A DNA stretch of 64,000 nucleotides from contig NC_027861.1 in assembly GCF_000187245.1 (NCBI RefSeq), positions 1,364,001 to 1,428,000 of the forward strand, in the 5' to 3' direction. The notes under the pieces were generated by a model. That model was not told where the DNA came from. It ran no database searches and saw only the letters and a list, made by a program, of their open reading frames with translations. Positions 62,295 to 64,000 of this stretch are shown one piece after another. The number at the start of each line of letters is the position of its first letter. Within the stretch, counting starts at the first letter, position 1. This DNA is from Ogataea parapolymorpha DL-1. Lineage: Eukaryota; Ascomycota; Pichiomycetes; Pichiales; Pichiaceae. The position numbers were made by a program, and so were the translations under genes.

Positions 62295-62561
62295 TTAATT
62301 CACCGGCTTGGAAACAGAACTTTCTGCAAGTTGCTCTTCTGCCTGCTTCTCCTTGCGGATCGCTTCCCAGGTCACCTGTTTGCCGCGATCCAGAAGCTTG
62401 TTTCCCTCTTCGTCGTACTGCGGAACCTCTATATCAGTGCGCAGGTTTCCGTCCTTGCGAAGCTGCTCAATGACTATTGGCTCAAAGAACTTCATCCCCA
62501 TGTAAACTCCGGCGGCTGCAAACACAGCCATGGACACGGCCTTATTGACGTTCATCGACAT
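62295..62561 (-). CDS. Small membrane protein, probably mitochondrial
   Basis: 88 residues. One N-terminal hydrophobic segment (AVSMAVFAAAGVYMGMKFF, residues 8-26) is followed by a charged soluble tail (EPIVIEQLRKDGNLRTDIEVPQY, in part; WEAIRKEKQAEEQL). The composition and EPIV.EQL.KDG.LR block look evolutionarily constrained, and the pattern resembles small fungal mitochondrial proteins (Ecm19 was considered but not confirmed). It sits between SYO1 and AFG2 on the same strand, 27 bp after the AFG2 stop. Confidence 0.7.
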   Translation of the reverse strand: MSMNVNKAVSMAVFAAAGVYMGMKFFEPIVIEQLRKDGNLRTDIEVPQYDEEGNKLLDRGKQVTWEAIRKEKQAEEQLAESSVSKPVN

Positions 62562-62588
62562 GCTTTATTAGAGTGCTTATTTTTCTTT

Positions 62589-64000
62589 TTACACAGCCCT
62601 ATATCTTTCTCCAAACTCTGTGTAGTACTCGAGCATCTCTGGAGTGATGTTTTTGCTAATGTCGTTAAGAGCGGTCATGAAATGACGTTCTTCCACCTGC
62701 TGGCAATCGTTATTTTCCATAACGGCAGCTAGACCGGCCTCTTGACATAGCAACACGGTCTCAGACCCAGAGAATCCCTCGGTCAGGTCGCTCAGCTTCT
62801 CGATTAGCAACACGCGATTCGGAAGGTTAAAGTGGACTGTATTTTTCTCCAAAATCTGCTTCCTAGCGTGTCTGTCGGGCGGCGCAACATAGACGTGTCT
62901 GTCGAGTCGTCCAGGACGCAAAAGAGCAGGATCTATTGAGTCTGGCCTGTTGGTAGCACCAATAATTATCACGCCTTTGAGCTCTTCCACACCGTCTATC
63001 TCGTTCAGCATCGAGTTCAGCACCTGTCTAGAAACGTTTCCGGCGTCTTCGCTGTCTCTATTTGTAGCCAGGGCGTCGATCTCATCAATAAAAATAATTG
63101 ATGGAGCAGACGTTCTGGCTTTATGGAAAATCTCTCTAATTTTTCTCTCAGACTCACCAACATACTTGTTGAACACCTCCGGTCCCTTGATGGCCAGAAA
63201 ATTCAGCCCAGATTCTGACGCAAGAGCCTTGGCGGTCAGAGTCTTGGAACATCCAGGCGGGCCATAAAGAAGCAGTCCCTTGGGAGCAGAGATTCCCAGT
63301 CGTCTAAATGTGTTTGCTGCCGTCAACGGAAGCTGGACCATCTCCTTGAGCTTTCGTTTCAGCACCTCCTGACCACCGATATCGTCCCAGCTCACTTTAG
63401 GCATCTCCAAAACAATCTCCCGCATAGCGCTCGGCTGGATCTCGCTCCTTGACTCCTCCACGTCTGCAAACGAAACTTTTTGATTTTCTTGGTGGGTAGT
63501 AAGTCCACGAGAAATGCACTTGAGAATTGACTCTCGACAAAGGGAAACCAGGTCTGCTCCAACGTATCCGTGTGTAGTGTTCGCAATGACTCTTATCTGG
63601 CTGTCCGTGAGTTCATGTTGGCCCTTCATTGCTGCGAATTGTGTCGAAAGAATATCGTATCGACTCTCGGCATCGGGAATAGGAATCTCGATTTCCTGGT
63701 CGAATCGGCCTGGCCGTCTTAGGCTGGCGTCAATGGAGTTGATTCTGTTGGTAGCTCCAATCACAACAACCGCCCCGTCAATGCTGTCCAAAGCCATCAA
63801 AAGAGTGGCAGTCACACGAGTGTCAACCTCAGAAACGTCCTCGTTATTGCGGCTGGGCGTTAGCGAGTCGATCTCGTCGATCAGAATGATGGCCGGTTGG
63901 TACTTCATGGCCTCTTTAAAGTACTCACGCAGCTTTTCCTCTGTTCCACCGAGGTATTTCGACACTATCGACGGGCCGCTGATATTGATCACATGACATC
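62589..64000 (-). CDS. AFG2: AAA ATPase Afg2/Drg1, pre-60S maturation (N-terminal part outside window)
   Basis: At least 470 residues of C-terminal sequence; the frame is open to the window edge and has no start codon, so the 5' third is missing. The end of the first ATPase domain is present (KYLGGTEEKLREYFKEA, Walker B IILIDEIDSL, sensor GATNRINSID). The second is complete: Walker A GPPGCSKT, whose Cys is typical of the Afg2/SPATA5 group, Walker B IIFIDEIDAL, sensor GATNRPDSID, Arg fingers RPGRLDR. It ends EYYTEFGERYRAV. Afg2 strips Rlp24 from cytoplasmic pre-60S particles. Target of diazaborine in S. cerevisiae. Confidence 0.95.
   Translation of the reverse strand, partial: CHVINISGPSIVSKYLGGTEEKLREYFKEAMKYQPAIILIDEIDSLTPSRNNEDVSEVDTRVTATLLMALDSIDGAVVVIGATNRINSIDASLRRPGRFDQEIEIPIPDAESRYDILSTQFAAMKGQHELTDSQIRVIANTTHGYVGADLVSLCRESILKCISRGLTTHQENQKVSFADVEESRSEIQPSAMREIVLEMPKVSWDDIGGQEVLKRKLKEMVQLPLTAANTFRRLGISAPKGLLLYGPPGCSKTLTAKALASESGLNFLAIKGPEVFNKYVGESERKIREIFHKARTSAPSIIFIDEIDALATNRDSEDAGNVSRQVLNSMLNEIDGVEELKGVIIIGATNRPDSIDPALLRPGRLDRHVYVAPPDRHARKQILEKNTVHFNLPNRVLLIEKLSDLTEGFSGSETVLLCQEAGLAAVMENNDCQQVEERHFMTALNDISKNITPEMLEYYTEFGERYRAV

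Overview
The window is nuclear DNA of a budding yeast. It carries about 42 tightly packed, mostly intronless protein genes with yeast orthologues (PEX19, TOK1, EIS1, TFC4, DSL1, YBP1, CSE4 and others), short intergenic gaps and TATA boxes. Gene content and the PEX19 ending CKQT fit a methylotrophic yeast of the Ogataea (Hansenula) polymorpha/parapolymorpha type; that species call is an inference.

Layout. 1-8.6 kb: tail of an unidentified gene, a mitochondrial-type membrane protein, an SVL3/PAM1-family protein, copper chaperone ATX1, an APS/PAPS mitochondrial carrier and an AreA/GAT1 GATA factor. 8.6-20.4 kb: ER J-protein SCJ1, a Rieske oxygenase, DSL1, TFC4, UFD1, CWC23 and YBP1. 20.5-25.1 kb: three tandem KRE2/KTR mannosyltransferases. 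25.2-37.1 kb: GPI17, MRPL1, MOD5, a uric acid/xanthine permease, MSK1, MRP4, a ceramide synthase and an MNN2-type mannosyltransferase. 37.1-45.5 kb: TOK1, a C2H2 factor, EIS1, CSE4, ARP9. 45.5-64 kb: a SEC23-family gene, HSE1, an FCY2-type permease, RNH201, MAK16, an AMMECR1 protein, MXR1, VPS35, PEX19, UBC9, SYO1 and the 3' two thirds of AFG2.

The most striking content is RNA-related. Four coding genes (SCJ1, UFD1, MAK16, UBC9) need introns of only 34, 30, 48 and 33 nt. All four start GTAAGT, carry CTAAC and have the branch A 5-8 nt before the 3' splice site. The U1 snRNA gene is also here (about 45584-45756). It is compact (about 173 nt, against roughly 570 nt in S. cerevisiae) and its 5' end pairs perfectly with GTAAGT. 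A box C/D snoRNA lies inside a 110-nt intron of an apparently non-coding transcript at 18404-18513. A conserved snR190-U14 pair lies at 58468-58877.

Other themes are secretory glycosylation (KTR cluster, MNN2-like, GPI17, SEC23, DSL1, SCJ1), mitochondrial translation (MRPL1, MSK1 and MRP4 sharing a 66-bp promoter) and nitrogen/purine use (a GATA factor plus two purine permeases with GATA-type promoter motifs). No tRNA, rRNA, transposon, CRISPR or viral element was recognised.
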